This document shows positions 24,262 to 35,500 of a stretch of DNA of 64,000 nt, piece by piece (the stretch's first letter is position 1; every line of letters starts with the position of its first letter). Location of the stretch: the NCBI RefSeq assembly GCF_037176765.1, contig NC_090034.1:98293500-98357499 (forward strand), written 5' to 3'. Below the pieces are notes generated by a model. The model was not told where the DNA came from, made no database searches, and was given only the letters and a program-made list of their open reading frames with translations. The stretch is from Anolis sagrei (lineage: Eukaryota; Chordata; Lepidosauria; Squamata; Anolidae). The translations under genes and the position numbers were made by a program.

Positions 24262-24475
24262 GAGTTCCTTCAAGCCATTTCTAACTTATAGCAATTCTAT
24301 CACAAGGTTTTCAGGGCTGAAGTTGTCTGGGTGGTGGTGGGGGGGTTGCCTCTGCTTTCATCTGAGGCTGAGAAAGTGTGGCTTGCCATATCAGAGGAGG
24401 GATTCAAACCCTGGTTTTCCATGAGTCCTAATCTAATACTGAACACCACTGTGCCATGCTGACTACTGGTCTGTT
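24262..24475 (-). mobile_element. ACA-type SINE
   Basis: 'gagttccttcaagccatttc', 'gaggagggattcaaaccctgg' (B-box complement), 'ctgaacaccactgtgccatgctg'. Reverse-strand copy. Confidence 0.6.
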
Positions 24476-25358
24476 TCACTCTTGCTGTTATTATGTTTAA
24501 ATAAAACATAATCATACATATTAATTAAAGCTAAATGAAACTAATTCAACCACCTTCACAGTGTTGAGGAAAGGGGGAATAAAAAGCATTCCACAAGAAC
24601 AGATTGTGCACATTTTGTTCTGCCTCATGGAAAGAATACTATTCTGGTTTTCAGCAAGGCAATGCAGAATCCTTTGGAGAGCTTAGCCCCAAATTCCCAC
24701 AGTGAACAAAACAGGCAAAGCATTTTTCACAAGGTGTTCTGAAATGCCATCGTGCTGAGAGAAGGCGAAACACAAATGCTGCATGTACACAGCCTACAAT
24801 TGTCTGATTAGGAAGGGCATTAAAAACTTGAAAGAGAAACTGAACCTTATCTACATGGACTTTTTAAATCATTGCACTGAGAGATTTCTAGGGTATTTTC
24901 TGACCTCATGGGAATTCCAATGAACCTCAGTTAAAAATGCCCACAAGAATAGAGGGTTTTTGCAGTATCCAAACAACCAGTACTTGAAAACACAGAGCAG
25001 TATCACTTCTTAATAGCCAGCAGACCACTTTTATAATTTCAATGCCCTAAAATACAACTGCTGTTAATGCCAACTGGAAAAAAGATGCTGTGAACCCCAA
25101 AGTTAGGAACTACATATACGGCCTAAAGGAAGACAGCTTTTTATTTATTTAGAGGAAAGTATTAATCACATTGTGGGTAACTGTTTACTAAAATAATGAA
25201 GTAGTTCCAGATGAAGAAAATGTCCTTTGTAACAGGCATGTAGCTGTGGGGGGGGGGGGGGGCTTGAGGGGCTTCAGTCCCCCCCCCCCCCCCCAAATTC
25301 TCAGGGTGGTCCGCGAGAAGGCCTTACTGGTACATTATTTAAACTGTTATGTTTATTC
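24476..25358. other. PPP1R37 intron with G/C homopolymers
   Basis: Poly-G at 25249-25262 and poly-C at 25279-25294 sit just left of the GC-rich hAT element. The flanking phrase resumes right of the element ('aaatcctggctaagggcctg', about 26430-26450), which suggests an older repeat split by it. Confidence 0.4.
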
Positions 25359-26314
25359 TAGGCCTGTTTGATCAAGAAATTTTTTTTTCTAAAATCGATT
25401 TGTAATTGGGGTGTTTTTTTGTTTCGATATTTAAAATAATTACAAAACTTTCCCCCAAAAAAGTTTTGGTATTTACGAAATTTTGTAAATATTAACGAAT
25501 TTTTAGAATATTTTTTGTATTTTTTAAGAATAATATTAAAATAATATTAAAAAAAAATTTTAAAATGGAAATGCCCTCTTTGGCAGGAGCCTCCTCCCCG
25601 CCCCTCTGCTGCTCCGTGGCTAAAAATTCCCTTCCTTCCCGGGGCTGGGCTCCCAAGCCTGCTGCCGCTGAGGGCGAGGAGGAGGCTACTGGCGAAGGGG
25701 GCCTCAGCGGCGGCAGCTTCCCCCTCGCCCCTTTGCTCCTCCGTCCTCCTTCTTCCCCAAGCTGGGCGCCAGGCTTGGGAGCCCAGCCCGGGGAGGAAGG
25801 AAACTTTTAGCCACGGAGCAGCAGAAGGGCGAGGGGGAAGCTGCCGCCGCTGAGGCCCTCTTCGCCAGCAGCCTCCTCCTCGCCCTTCTGCTGCTCCGTG
25901 GCTAAAAATTCCCTTCCTTCCTGGGGCTGGGCTCCCAAGCCTGGCGCCCAGCCTGGGGAAGAAGGAGCACGGAGCACCAAAGGGGCGAGGGGGAAGCTGC
26001 TGCCGCTGAGGGGGAAGCTCCTGCCAAAGAGGGCCTTAGCCTAAGGGCGAGCGCACGCGGGCCGGCCAATCGGGAGCCGCGCTCGCGCCCAACAGGCAGG
26101 CGCGGGGCTTGGCTCACTGGGTGCGCGCTCGCGCCCCCCCTTCGCCCCTGCCCGCCCCATTTACGAAACGAGCGAAAGCTCGTTAAAACTGTGGGGGTTG
26201 CCGTTTCGATATTTAAAAACCCTTCCGGGTTTGAAAATATGTTTTGTTATCGTTTCGTATATGCAAAAATTATCTAATGTTTAACGAATTAACGAACGAA
26301 ACCGCACAGGCCTA
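25359..26314. mobile_element. GC-rich hAT-type element with 8 bp target duplication
   Basis: This 956 bp element begins TAGGCCTGTTTGATC and ends GAACGAAACCGCACAGGCCTA, and is flanked by GTTTATTC on both sides (25351-25358 and 26315-26322). Outer AT-rich arms ('tttcgatatttaaa') enclose a CpG-rich core (about 25580-26160). In the core 'gctgctccgtggctaaaa' occurs at about 25605-25628 and 25887-25908, and inverted at about 25810-25830, giving a stem of about 40 bp. The open frames at 25565-25810 and 25902-26117 lie in this repeat and are not credible genes. A diverged relative may lie at 50360-51385. Confidence 0.8.
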
Positions 26315-26539
26315 GTTTATTCATATCATGATCTGATCACCATGCTTAATATATCCCATATGCATGGGGGTATTGGGGTAACAACACAAAAGATTTGCTA
26401 GGATAGATCCTCAGCCCCCCACCAAATCAAAATCCTGGCTAAGGGCCTGTTTGTAACAGTCATTGTACAAAAAGTTAGGTCACCCAGATACTTCAGCAGC
26501 CCTTACTGATTGTCCACCTTCTAGTTTTTTATATCCATT

Positions 26540-26695
26540 GCCCTTATTGCTGATATGTGCCTTCAAACTATATTGTGAAAACCCACACAATCTGATTGGG
26601 CTCAGGCCATCAGTGGTTTCCATAGCTGAGCAGGCTTCAAATCCTAGTCTCCTAGAGCCCTTGGTCCAAAACTCAAACCAGTATGGCAACAACAT
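26540..26695 (-). mobile_element. ACA-type SINE, worn
   Basis: 'atatgtgccttcaaactata', 'gctgagcaggcttcaaatcctag' and 'actcaaaccagtatggcaac' follow the layout of the reverse-strand SINE copies. Confidence 0.45.
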
Positions 26696-27703
26696 ATCTA
26701 ACGTATTTGGTTAGCAGACCTTCTGCCAATCCTAAACGAGTGAAAACATAATATTTTGTCACAGCAACTAGCTCTGCTGCCACACTGTAATCAATCTGGG
26801 ATTCCCATAGCACCAAGTTTCAATATGCTTTAATTATGCAACAAAACAAGACTTTGGATACTAAAACATATCACTGAGTATAGTGAAAGTCAATAGAACG
26901 AACAGCTTTCAACATCTACTTAGGAATTTTCAATGACGAAGCAACTTTCATGGGATTCCTATTTCAATATATATGCATATCATAAAGAAACAGTAAATCA
27001 CAGAATATGGACATGTAACATAAACACTGTCCCTGATAATCAATTTTGTCAGTTCCCTGGTACATCCACAAGATACATTTTCTAAAGTCAGATTTCTTTT
27101 CTTTTCAGAGTAGAAGAAAAGTGCATCCTGTCTTTCCACCTGTTCATTCTTTAATTTGAAAAATAAACTAAAAAAAGGTCCATAACAATAATTGCTCTAT
27201 TTCCACAACTAAATTATTTTGCAAAAATAGTTGGGTGGACAGTGTGAGGTAGGTTCACATCAGGTAAAGCAAACCACATTCTATGAGAAGGAAACAAAAA
27301 ATATCCGCTTGGTCATTGGCCAGTTACCTGACAGACAATTGTTCCCTCTCCAAACTATTTGCACATGCCTTTGGAGTTCAGAACAAAACAAATGTACATA
27401 GAAAAGTTCTTGATGAACTCCTTGATGATGAACATGAATCAATATATTTCAAGTGACCTTTCAAACTCCCCTAAGCTCAAGACAAAAAAAAAAATCTGTC
27501 AAACTGGAAAAAAAATATTGCATAACCTCAAAGTACTGTTTTTATCGAGGGCATTGAATTGTTGCCAACACTGTGAACCACCCTGAGTTGGGGTTGAGAA
27601 GGGCAGTATACAAATATTGCAAATACTGCTGGCAATGCCAACAAGATACCTCTTTTCTTATAGATCCGTGACCAGCACATAAAGCCTCAAAAATGTAACT
27701 TCC

Positions 27704-28215
27704 TGTATATACTTGAGTATAAGCCTAGTTTTTCAGTCCTGTTTTTAGGCTGAAAAAGTCTTCCCCGGCTTATACTCGAGTCAAGGTTATTTATTATTTT
27801 ACTTTGTTGTTGTTGCTTTACTTTATTATTGTTGTTATTACATTTATTATTTTACTCTAATATTGTTATTGTTACATTTATTATTTTACTCTATTATTAT
27901 TATTATTTTACTCTATTTATTATTATTGGAAGGATATGTAAGCAAATTTACATTGAAGGTTAGAATAATGGTTGAATCAGAGTTGGACAGTCTTATGCTG
28001 AATTACAGTTTTATGTAAATATTCAAAAACATTTAACCAATTGATGCCTCAATTAATGTAATTTTATTGGCATCTATTTTTATTTCGAAATTTACCAGTG
28101 CTGCTGCATTTCCCACGCTCGGCTTATATTCGAGTCAATCCATTTCCCCAGTTTTCTGTGGTAAAATTAGGTGTCTTGGCTTATATTCGAGTCGGCTTAT
28201 ACTCGAGTATATACG
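27704..28215. mobile_element. TIR MITE with GTATATACTCGAG ends
   Basis: The left end is TGTATATACTTGAGTATAAG and the right end the complement ('cttatactcgagtatatacg'). The interior contains (ATT)n runs and the phrase 'ggatatgtaagcaaatttac'. A second copy, split by a CR1 insertion, is at 60257-61481. Non-coding DNA transposon; superfamily not decided. Confidence 0.75.
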
Positions 28216-28594
28216 GTATATATCTGAAGGCTGTATTACCTGAGCTCATTTTGCAACTGTCAGAAAAGAAATGGTTGACTTTAAGAGGGAATTAAGTGTT
28301 CCTGCTGCAAAGATTAGAGGAACCAAAAACAACAAACAGCCTAAAGGTGGATACAAAACACCTAAACAAAAAAAAAAACATTTTGAAAGCATCTGAACAC
28401 CATGTCCCTCTGCAACACAGTTTATTTACCATGATTCATAACATAACACTTGCAAAATGGAGAGTATCCACTTTCCCAAGGACCCATGTACTAACTATAA
28501 GAAATGCCAGAACCAGGCTTTCAGATCATCCCATGGAAGGTGTTTTGTTTTTTTTGTTAAAACAATGTATGTAACAGGATATGAGCCAGTATGG

Positions 28595-28865
28595 CTTAGT
28601 GGCCTGAATGTTGGTTTAGGACTTTGGGAGATTATAGAGTTTAAATCTCTTCTTGCAAAAAAAAAAAAAACAAAACCAAGAAACCACTGGCTGATTCTGG
28701 GAGACCAGTGTACAAATCATCCATCTCAGCCAAAGAAACCTAATGGGTGATGTTGGCAATTCATTCTCTCTCAGCCTTAGAGAAAGACAACAGAAAAGTC
28801 CTATAAATACATATTGACAAGGAAACTCCAACTCCATGACAGGTTCAATGCAAGTCCAAATCCAT
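28595..28865 (+). mobile_element. ACA-type SINE-like copy
   Basis: 'gccagtatggcttagtggcctg', 'gagtttaaatctcttcttgc', an A-run at 28660-28674, 'ctctctcagccttagagaaag' and 'actccatgacaggttcaatgc'. Confidence 0.5.
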
Positions 28866-30442
28866 TTCAAGGTTTACAACAATAAACAAGATAGGCATCA
28901 TCAGTGATGCCAGAAAACTCTTGTCACCAGAACAGTATTTTTTATCACCCCGATTTCCAGGACTTTTCAAAACTTGTGCATAATACTGGGAAGATTATGG
29001 TTCAACGATTATGTGTTTTTCATTTAAATTAATTCCTAACATTACCTGATTAGAGACAAAAAAAATTGCCAAACTGCAACAGAGGAAAAATGATTAAGAG
29101 ACATGTAAGTAGGATAACTTTGAATATAGCATTACATATGAGCTTTTGATTCAAGCCCATGATCAGCTACAGACACACCACACTCAATTCTTCAGCTATC
29201 AGACATTATCAGGATTTGTCAGAAATGTTGTACGAATGCATGTGCTATGGTTTTGTAAACCCTGGACCCATTAATAATAATGTAACCATGACAACTTGGG
29301 AAATATGTTCTATTTACGAATTTGATAACTTTACACTAATTTGTTCAGGAAGAGCAAAATATACAAAGACACAAAGGGGGAAGAAAATTCCAAAATGTGG
29401 AAGGAAAACTAGTCAAAATGCAAGAGAAATGAAAAGAATAGGGAAACCACAGAGAACTAAAACTTTTTATTTCAAAATATTTGGCAGAAACATTCTGCTG
29501 GGGATCTTTTCTCAATGAAGTCTCTCATGTGAGAACAAGGAATAATTTAGCGTCATGGGGCTTCATCACATGTTAGTCCTAACCAGAATGGAAAATCCAA
29601 AAATGTAGGTACCTCAGCTAGGGATTGAAATCATAGTGTCCTCTGTATGGTGTCAGACTGAAATTCTTAATAGTCGTAGCCAGTGCAACAACGATGAGGA
29701 ATGTCGCCGGGAGTTACAGTCTATGGCATCTGGGAAAACTGTATGATCCCCATTCTCATTGCAACTAACCATTTCCACAGGTTTCTCAGGTCCACTCGAG
29801 TCAAAAAGTAACATGATGGCAACCCCTCAGCACCCCAGATGCTGCTTAACTGCAACAGAACTACAGTTCATCAACATTTCGAAGGCTGCAAAATTCTCAC
29901 CTTATGTGAAAGATTTTCATCTTTTTTTTCTGACATTCATTTACATAAAACAATATCAACTATACCCTTGTGGGTCACAAACAAGGTAGCTTTCTATAGG
30001 AGAACCATCTGGAATTTCCATTATTTTCAGCAGGTTCGGATGCAGTTGCCAACTTTTTAGTTGGCTAAATTCTAGTCCCAACCACAGTAGGCCCAGTGAA
30101 ATTGACTGGCCTCACCTACAGTAAACGTTGATTCCTAATTGCATCTCTTGCAGTGAGTCTCCTGCAGTTTAGACTAAAACGGCATTTAGCCCGGTGAATT
30201 GAAGGCTTCAGAATGGGAAGTTGAAGTGATGTAGGTTACCACAGTTTACATGGAAGTCAATCCCCTGAAACTCCAGTCTGTATGTTCGAAGAAGTCCCCT
30301 ATGCACACTTCTTACACAAAGCAATAAACTCATTTCACATTCCCAGCTGAAGAAGTGCAATCTATAAAATCACCAAGTCAGATTTTCTCTATTGGGGTAC
30401 ATGTACTGTGCAATATTTTGTAGTGGAAGGTCCAGAAAGGTA
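28866..30442. other. PPP1R37 intron
   Basis: No exon. The 119-residue plus-strand frame at 29159-29518 shows no domain signal and no splice context and is treated as chance. Confidence 0.45.
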
Positions 30443-30954
30443 TCTATATAAATAAAAATGTAATGTTCGTTTAACAGAACTCAAAAACCACTGGACGAAT
30501 TGACACCAAATTTGGACACAAGACACCTAACAACCAAATGTATGTCCCTCATTTTAAAAAAATGATTTTGTCATTTGGGAGTTGTACTTGCTGGGATTTA
30601 TAGTTCACCTACACTCAAAGTTCTCCCATGACCAACAGAAAATACTGGAAGGGTTTGGTGGGCAGTGTCCTTTGGTTTTGGAGTTGTAGTTCACCTACAT
30701 CCAAAGATGACTGTGGACTCAAACAATGATTGATCTGGACCAAACTCTCCCAAGAATACTCAATATGCCCAAATGTGAACACTGGTGGAGTTTGGGGAAA
30801 ATAGAATCTTGACATTTAGGAGTTGTAGTTGCTGGGATTTATAGTTCACCTACAGTCAAAGAGCATTCTGAACCCCACCAACCATAGAACTGGGCCAAAC
30901 CTACCACACAGAACCCCATGTGGGCCACAGAAACGCGTGGCAAGGGACGGCTAG
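30443..30954 (+). mobile_element. Non-autonomous Helitron, intact ends
   Basis: This 512 bp element runs from TCTATATAAATAAAAATGTA to GCGTGGCAAGGGACGGCTAG and lies between A (30442) and T (30955). The 3' hairpin pairs gCCAC with GTGGc before the CTAG end. The interior carries 'ggagttgtagttcacctac' and 'ctgggatttatagttcacc' modules that are also found in the hAT copies at 47920-48540 and 62365-63253. Confidence 0.9.
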
Positions 30955-31288
30955 TCTCATTATAAAACTTATTCTGGCAACTAAAAGGCTTCACTGTTCA
31001 TAACAGCCTACCATAGCTATTGATTGGTGGTTTCCTAATTACCTGCATTTATATTTGCTTTGGGGATTCAAATGGTGTTTATTTAACAGGATTTGATTGC
31101 TCTGCATTTTCATCCCTTGTTCCTAAAGTGCTCTGGAAAAGTTTAAGACTGAGAAAGTCTAATACAAACAGAGGTCTCACACTACAAACAAATAACCAAG
31201 CCTGTGGATAAGGTCAGCAGGCCTCGCCTAGTGTAATCCAGGCTCACAGAAAGGAGAAGTGCCTTAACTGGCGCTGATGTTTGCTTAC

Positions 31289-32012
31289 CATGCCGCCATG
31301 GATCTTTGGGCTCCACAGCACCAGAGACTATGTCCTCGTCTGAAGGAAACGTGACATGCTTTGCCCCAGGCTTGAGTTTGTCATCTTCAGTCGGTGGAGA
31401 ACCTTGGCTGTTTTGGTCATCTTCTGGATTGTCTCCACTTGTTCCTTCTATGCCTAAACAACAGTTCTGGGAAGGGGAAACCAATTTTTCTGGCAAATGG
31501 TTGTTTTGCTGAGTAGATTTTTCACTGTCCTTAAGGCATTCTCGGACATTTGTAATGGACTCCGCCACCAAAGGAAGGTTACTACAAGATCCCTGGCTCA
31601 CTGGTGACTCTTCCTGCAGCGGGTGGCTCAGAGTCTCTTTCCCCAATGGTTGCAACTGCTCTTCTGCTCCATCACAACTTACAGTCTTTTTCAAATCCTC
31701 CTTCAACAAACATGCAGTGCACTGGTCCACCATCTCTCTGCCAGAAGAACTTCTCAGAATGGTAGGATTGTGCTGGGAGTGAAGACTTTCAGCATTGTCA
31801 GGGTGTTGCAAACCATCTGAAGCATCTTGAAGCTGCACACAAGCTTGACTGCTGTCTGTCTGGGTGGCAGCCCAGGGGTCTGAACCCTGCAACATGACTT
31901 CCTCTTCCTTTTGCACTGCAGGAGGTGGCAGTAACAGCAAGAGCCGGTCCCCATCAGCAGCTTTTCCTTGCTGTTGCTGCTGCTGCATGGGAGAAACCTG
32001 CACGCATTCCAT
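31289..32012 (-). CDS. PPP1R37: PPP1R37 start-codon exon, with long N-terminal extension
   Basis: The exon runs 31289-32020 with acceptor CTTGCAG preceded by a perfect branch-point-like CACTAAC, and donor CATG|GTAAGC. The start is ATG at 32010-32012 in a strong context (ACCATGG). It encodes 241 residues: a Gln run (10-15), a Leu run (24-28), then an acidic/polar low-complexity region, and at 218-222 the PP1-docking motif KHVTF in the stretch KHVTFPSDEDIVSGAVEPKD followed by PWRH. The stretch from VTF to PWRH is essentially identical to the human protein, where it begins about 45 residues from the N-terminus. So roughly 170 extra residues precede it here. The frame stays open above the ATG through the acceptor (D-L-T-M), so translation could also begin in a 5' exon. 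Confidence 0.9.
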
Positions 32013-32020
32013 GGTTAGAT

Positions 32021-33110
32021 CTGCAAGGTGTGTGGATGTTAGTGGGGCAGGTCCTTCTTCTCTTCTCATATGCCCTTTAGAGGCATTACTTAAGAGATGA
32101 AACACACCCCTCCCTCCAGTCCTTCCCTAGCTCCCTTCAATGGGAAAGAAAAGGCTCCCCAAATTTCCAGGCCTGTCCCCCTCCAGCAAAAATGCAAGGA
32201 GAACAGGCTCTTGATGGACCAATGAAGGTGCCTGTATGGACCATGAAGAATAAAGGATAGGACAGGGGAAACAATTGTTGTTGTCTCTATAGGAAGGAAA
32301 GTAAACACAACCTGTGTTGGAATTAGAGAAAAGATGCTTTAATGAGTCAATTTCTGGGGGGAAAGGGAGAATCAACAAAACCTCTCTCAATTTGGAGAAT
32401 AACAAACACTCCCCTGCTGTGCAGTTTCCCCCTGTAAAAATAGATAAAGAGGTCACAGTATAAGATAGGAATTGACAGGAATTAACACCCAGAGGATTTA
32501 TAGGGTGCACTATTAAGTGGTTAAGTAAAATTAGGGTTACAGTTGCTTGTGGGCAGGAAAACTTTAAAATCCCCTTTTAAAAGCTGGGGCAATTGTAATG
32601 ATTTGGGCAGGGAAGATCATGTGCACATGGACCAGCACATGCAGAATGGAAAGCAATAAAAACAAACTGGTGGCAAGACTTGTGTGGAAACACGGAACAC
32701 CTCCGTCGGTTCTTTACAAGCCTGGATGCACACATCAGGGAGAGAACTGGGGTGGAATTAATACCTGCAACGTAGGACTTGGGCGAGGGAAGGTGTTTTT
32801 TTTTAAAAAAGAGCCATTGATTTACAACTATTACAGGCTCAGGGGGAAAAGAATGAATACATAAAGGGGCTCTGTTGGTGTGGGAGAGAGTCGAGAAAAT
32901 GGGTGTCAAGTGGGTGAGGGACGAGAAGGAAATCGATATTAGGTGAGGAGAAATGCTCAAATGGTTTCTCTCTTATAGGGGAAAGGAAGGCATCAGGCTT
33001 TTAAAAAATACCTGAGGTGTAGAAGGGGCCAAAGTGTTATTTAGGATAGAAAAATCGGGGCAGGGAGCCTTTCTTAACCCTACTGAAGGAGGAAAGAAAG
33101 TGCCCTTTGA
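32021..33110. other. PPP1R37 first intron
   Basis: Lies between the start-codon exon and the GGAA repeat. No exon or strong repeat signal; frames of up to 127 residues on the minus strand lack any recognisable motif. Confidence 0.5.
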
Positions 33111-34140
33111 TTGGCATTTGGTGAGGAAGGAAGAATGGAAAGGCAAAAAGAAGGGAAGACTAAAGGAAGGAATGGAGGGAGGAAGAAATAAAGGAAGGAA
33201 TAGTGGGAGGAAGAAATGGAGGGAGGGAGGAAGAAATAAAGGAAAGAACAGAGGAAAGGTGGAATAAAGGAAGGGATAGAAGAAGGAAGAAATGGGGGAA
33301 GGAATAGAGGGAGGAAGGATTAGAGGAAGGAATAGAGGAAGGAAGGAACGGAGGAAGGAAGGAATGGGGGAAGGAATAGAGGAAGGAAGGAAGGAAGGAA
33401 TGGAGGAAGGAAGGAACGGAGGAAGGAAGGATTAAAGGAAGGAATAGAGGAAGGAAGGAACAGAAGAAGGAATAGAGAAAGGAATGAAGGAATGGAAGAA
33501 GGGATGGAGGAAGGAAGGGATGGAGGAAGGAAGGAAAGAATAGAGGAAGGAAGGAACGGAAGAAGGAATAGAGGAAGGAAGGAACAGAAGAAAGAATAGA
33601 GGAAGAAAGGAATGGAGGAAGGAATAGAGGAAGGAAGGAACAGAGGAAGGAATAGAGGACAGAACAGAGGAAGGAAGGAATGGAGGAAGGAATAGAGGAA
33701 GGAATGGAGAAAGGAATAGAGGAAGAAATAGAGGAAGGAAGGAATAGATGAAGGAATAGAGAAAGAATGAAGGAATGGAGGAAGGGATAAATGAAGGATG
33801 AAATGGAGAAAGGAAGGAAGGAATAGAGGAAGGAATAAAGGAAAGAAGGAATAGAGGAAGGAACAGAGGGAGGAAGGAATAAAGGAAAGAAGAGAGGAAG
33901 GAATGAAAGTGGGAATAGAGGAAGGAAGGAATGGAGGAAGGAATAAAGGAAGGAAGGAAGGAATGGAGAACGGAATAGAGGAAGAAATAAAGGAAAGAGC
34001 AGAGGGGGGAATGGAAGTTGGAATAGAGGGAGGGAGGAATGGAGGAATAGAGAAAGGAAGAAATAAAGGTTAGGAATAGAGGAAGGAAAGAAGGACTAGA
34101 GGAAGGATAGAATAGAGGAAGAGAAGGAGAAAGAAAGGAG
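33111..34140 (+). repeat. About 1 kb degenerate GGAA microsatellite
   Basis: Almost pure purine on the plus strand: imperfect (GGAA)n with repeated GGAAGGAAT and GGAATAGA units. It creates a 351-residue minus-strand open frame rich in PSSIPSF that is an artefact. Its position between the PPP1R37 promoter and the start-codon exon places it in intron 1. GGAA repeats are ETS-family binding arrays in other genomes. Confidence 0.95.
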
Positions 34141-34263
34141 GGAATTAGGCAGGGAAATGGGAGGAGGAGGAGAGGGCAGAGAGGGAAATACGCACCCAAA
34201 GGGGGAGAGAGTGGTGAGGGCGGGAGAGACGGAGGAAGGGAAGGGATAACGGGATCAGGCCGT

Positions 34264-34481
34264 CGCCTCAGCTGGAGGCGGGCCCGAAAGAAGCCGAGGC
34301 CTTCGCCACCAGCGCCGCCGCCTCTTCGTCGTGGTCGTGGTCGTAGTGAGGGCTGGAGTGCGCCAGCGGCCTGCTCCTCCTTCGCGGCGCTTTCCGGGCC
34401 TGCCTGGAGGCCTCTCTCCTCCTCCTCAGCCGGGAGGCCCCTCCCTCCCCCGCCCGCAGCCCGTCCACTCTCCTCCGTCAT
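34264..34481 (-). other. PPP1R37: Candidate PPP1R37 first exon, CpG-rich
   Basis: A CpG-rich block with an ATG at 34479-34481 opens a frame that begins MTEESGRAAGG. A GT at 34308-34309 would give a 172-base coding piece ending in phase 1, which joins in frame to the 32020 acceptor (GAT-CTA-ACC-ATG). The donor (CTG|GTGGCG) is weak, so this may instead be simply 5' UTR. The exon boundary is inferred and no transcript was available. Confidence 0.4.
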
Positions 34482-34499
34482 AAACACCTCGCCCTCCCT

Positions 34500-34570
34500 C
34501 TCCTCCCCCCGCCCCGCTTTCCCTCACAGGTCACGTGCCCCGTCCTCTGAGCTGCCATTGGCCAATCCGG
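34500..34570 (-). promoter_or_regulatory. PPP1R37 promoter motifs: E-box and twin CCAAT
   Basis: CACGTG (34532-34537, in the context GTCACGTG) and CCATTGGCCAAT (34555-34566, a CCAAT box on each strand, NF-Y type) lie just upstream of the CpG-rich block for a minus-strand transcript. GC-rich runs lie between them. TATA-less housekeeping layout. Confidence 0.55.
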
Positions 34571-34848
34571 GCGAGGAAGGGTTCTTTTCCCTCTTGAATC
34601 CCTTCCCTTTTACACAACTCTCCTCCTTGACTGGTTCCAGCTCCGCACTTTCGACAGGAATAAAGGCATAGCAATCATTTTTTTTCTTTTTTTTTAAAAT
34701 AGCTTTTGACACAGCTTTCAAACCTAACATCGTGGAAGTAGACATTGTTGTTGTATTATTATTTTTTTTAGAGAATAAAATTAAAAGTGTCGAATGTGCA
34801 GATGGCGAGTAGCGGCTTGAGGGGGAAAAAAGGAGAGCCGCCTGATCA

Positions 34849-34926
34849 TGACGTAACGATCACGCGCTTCCCTTTCATCTTCGCCGAAGAAAAGAGAATA
34901 GGGGAGGGACATCCTGCGCATGCGCA
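34849..34926 (+). promoter_or_regulatory. Second promoter: CRE and NRF1 sites
   Basis: TGACGTAA (34849-34856) and the palindrome TGCGCATGCGCA (34915-34926), a perfect NRF1-type site, lie upstream of the candidate plus-strand exon that ends at 35203. With the PPP1R37 promoter 300-400 bp to the left this makes a divergent promoter pair. Confidence 0.6.
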
Positions 34927-34929
34927 GTG

Positions 34930-35203
34930 GTCACAAGCTCAGTCTCCGCCTCAGGGCTGCTCCTTGGCGTAGGCCATAGAGTGCTGGTGGCTCCTCTTCC
35001 TAGAGAGGACAAAGATTGGAGGAGAAAAGGGAGATTAATGTATTTCCGGGTAGAAAGGCCACAGCTTCCGGTCTATATCCCTTCTGGACGTTGCTGCTTC
35101 CCCGTTGAGGCCCCAACTTCGGATTTGGAGGTTGCCATGGCGACCTGAAGTGGAGCAAGGCCGGCTTGTGCGGATTCGTTCACGGGAATTCAAATATTTT
35201 AAG
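34930..35203 (+). other. Candidate noncoding first exon of a rightward gene (GEMIN7?)
   Basis: The CpG-bearing block ends in a strong donor, AAG|GTGAGG at 35203/35204. It contains GTTGCCATGGCGACC at 35131-35145, close to the RFX X-box palindrome, and TTCCGG ETS-like sites. The 73-residue frame here (34927-35148) closes before the donor and looks noncoding. The next plus-strand gene to the right is GEMIN7, whose coding exon has an acceptor and therefore needs an upstream exon. Linking the two is inference. Confidence 0.4.
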
Positions 35204-35500
35204 GTGAGGAGGCGAAATTCGTGGCTGCAGGATATTATATGATATTCATGTGTATATCCCGCTTTTTCTCCTTGTAGGAGTCCATTTCTTCCATTTCTTT
35301 CCAAAATGAAATAAAATATGTATTTAGGAATTCGGTTACTGCCATATAATCCACATTATCAAAGTAGATAATCCACATTTTCTGTTTAGAGCTGGAATAT
35401 CTGAGTCCACACAGCCATATAATCCAATTCAAAGCAGATAATGTGGATTTTATATGACAGTGTAGATCCAGCCTGCGGGGCCTTCTACACTGCGATATAA

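Noticed and set aside
25565-26117. Pro/Ala/Gly-rich frames in a CpG-rich block, resembling a gene start with CpG island
   Set aside because: The block lies inside an element with an exact 8 bp target duplication and is made of internal direct and inverted repeats.
33432-34487. 351-residue minus-strand open frame, the longest in the window
   Set aside because: Most of it is translation of the GGAA microsatellite (repeating PSSIPSFLYS). Only its first 50-60 codons lie in the CpG-rich candidate PPP1R37 exon.
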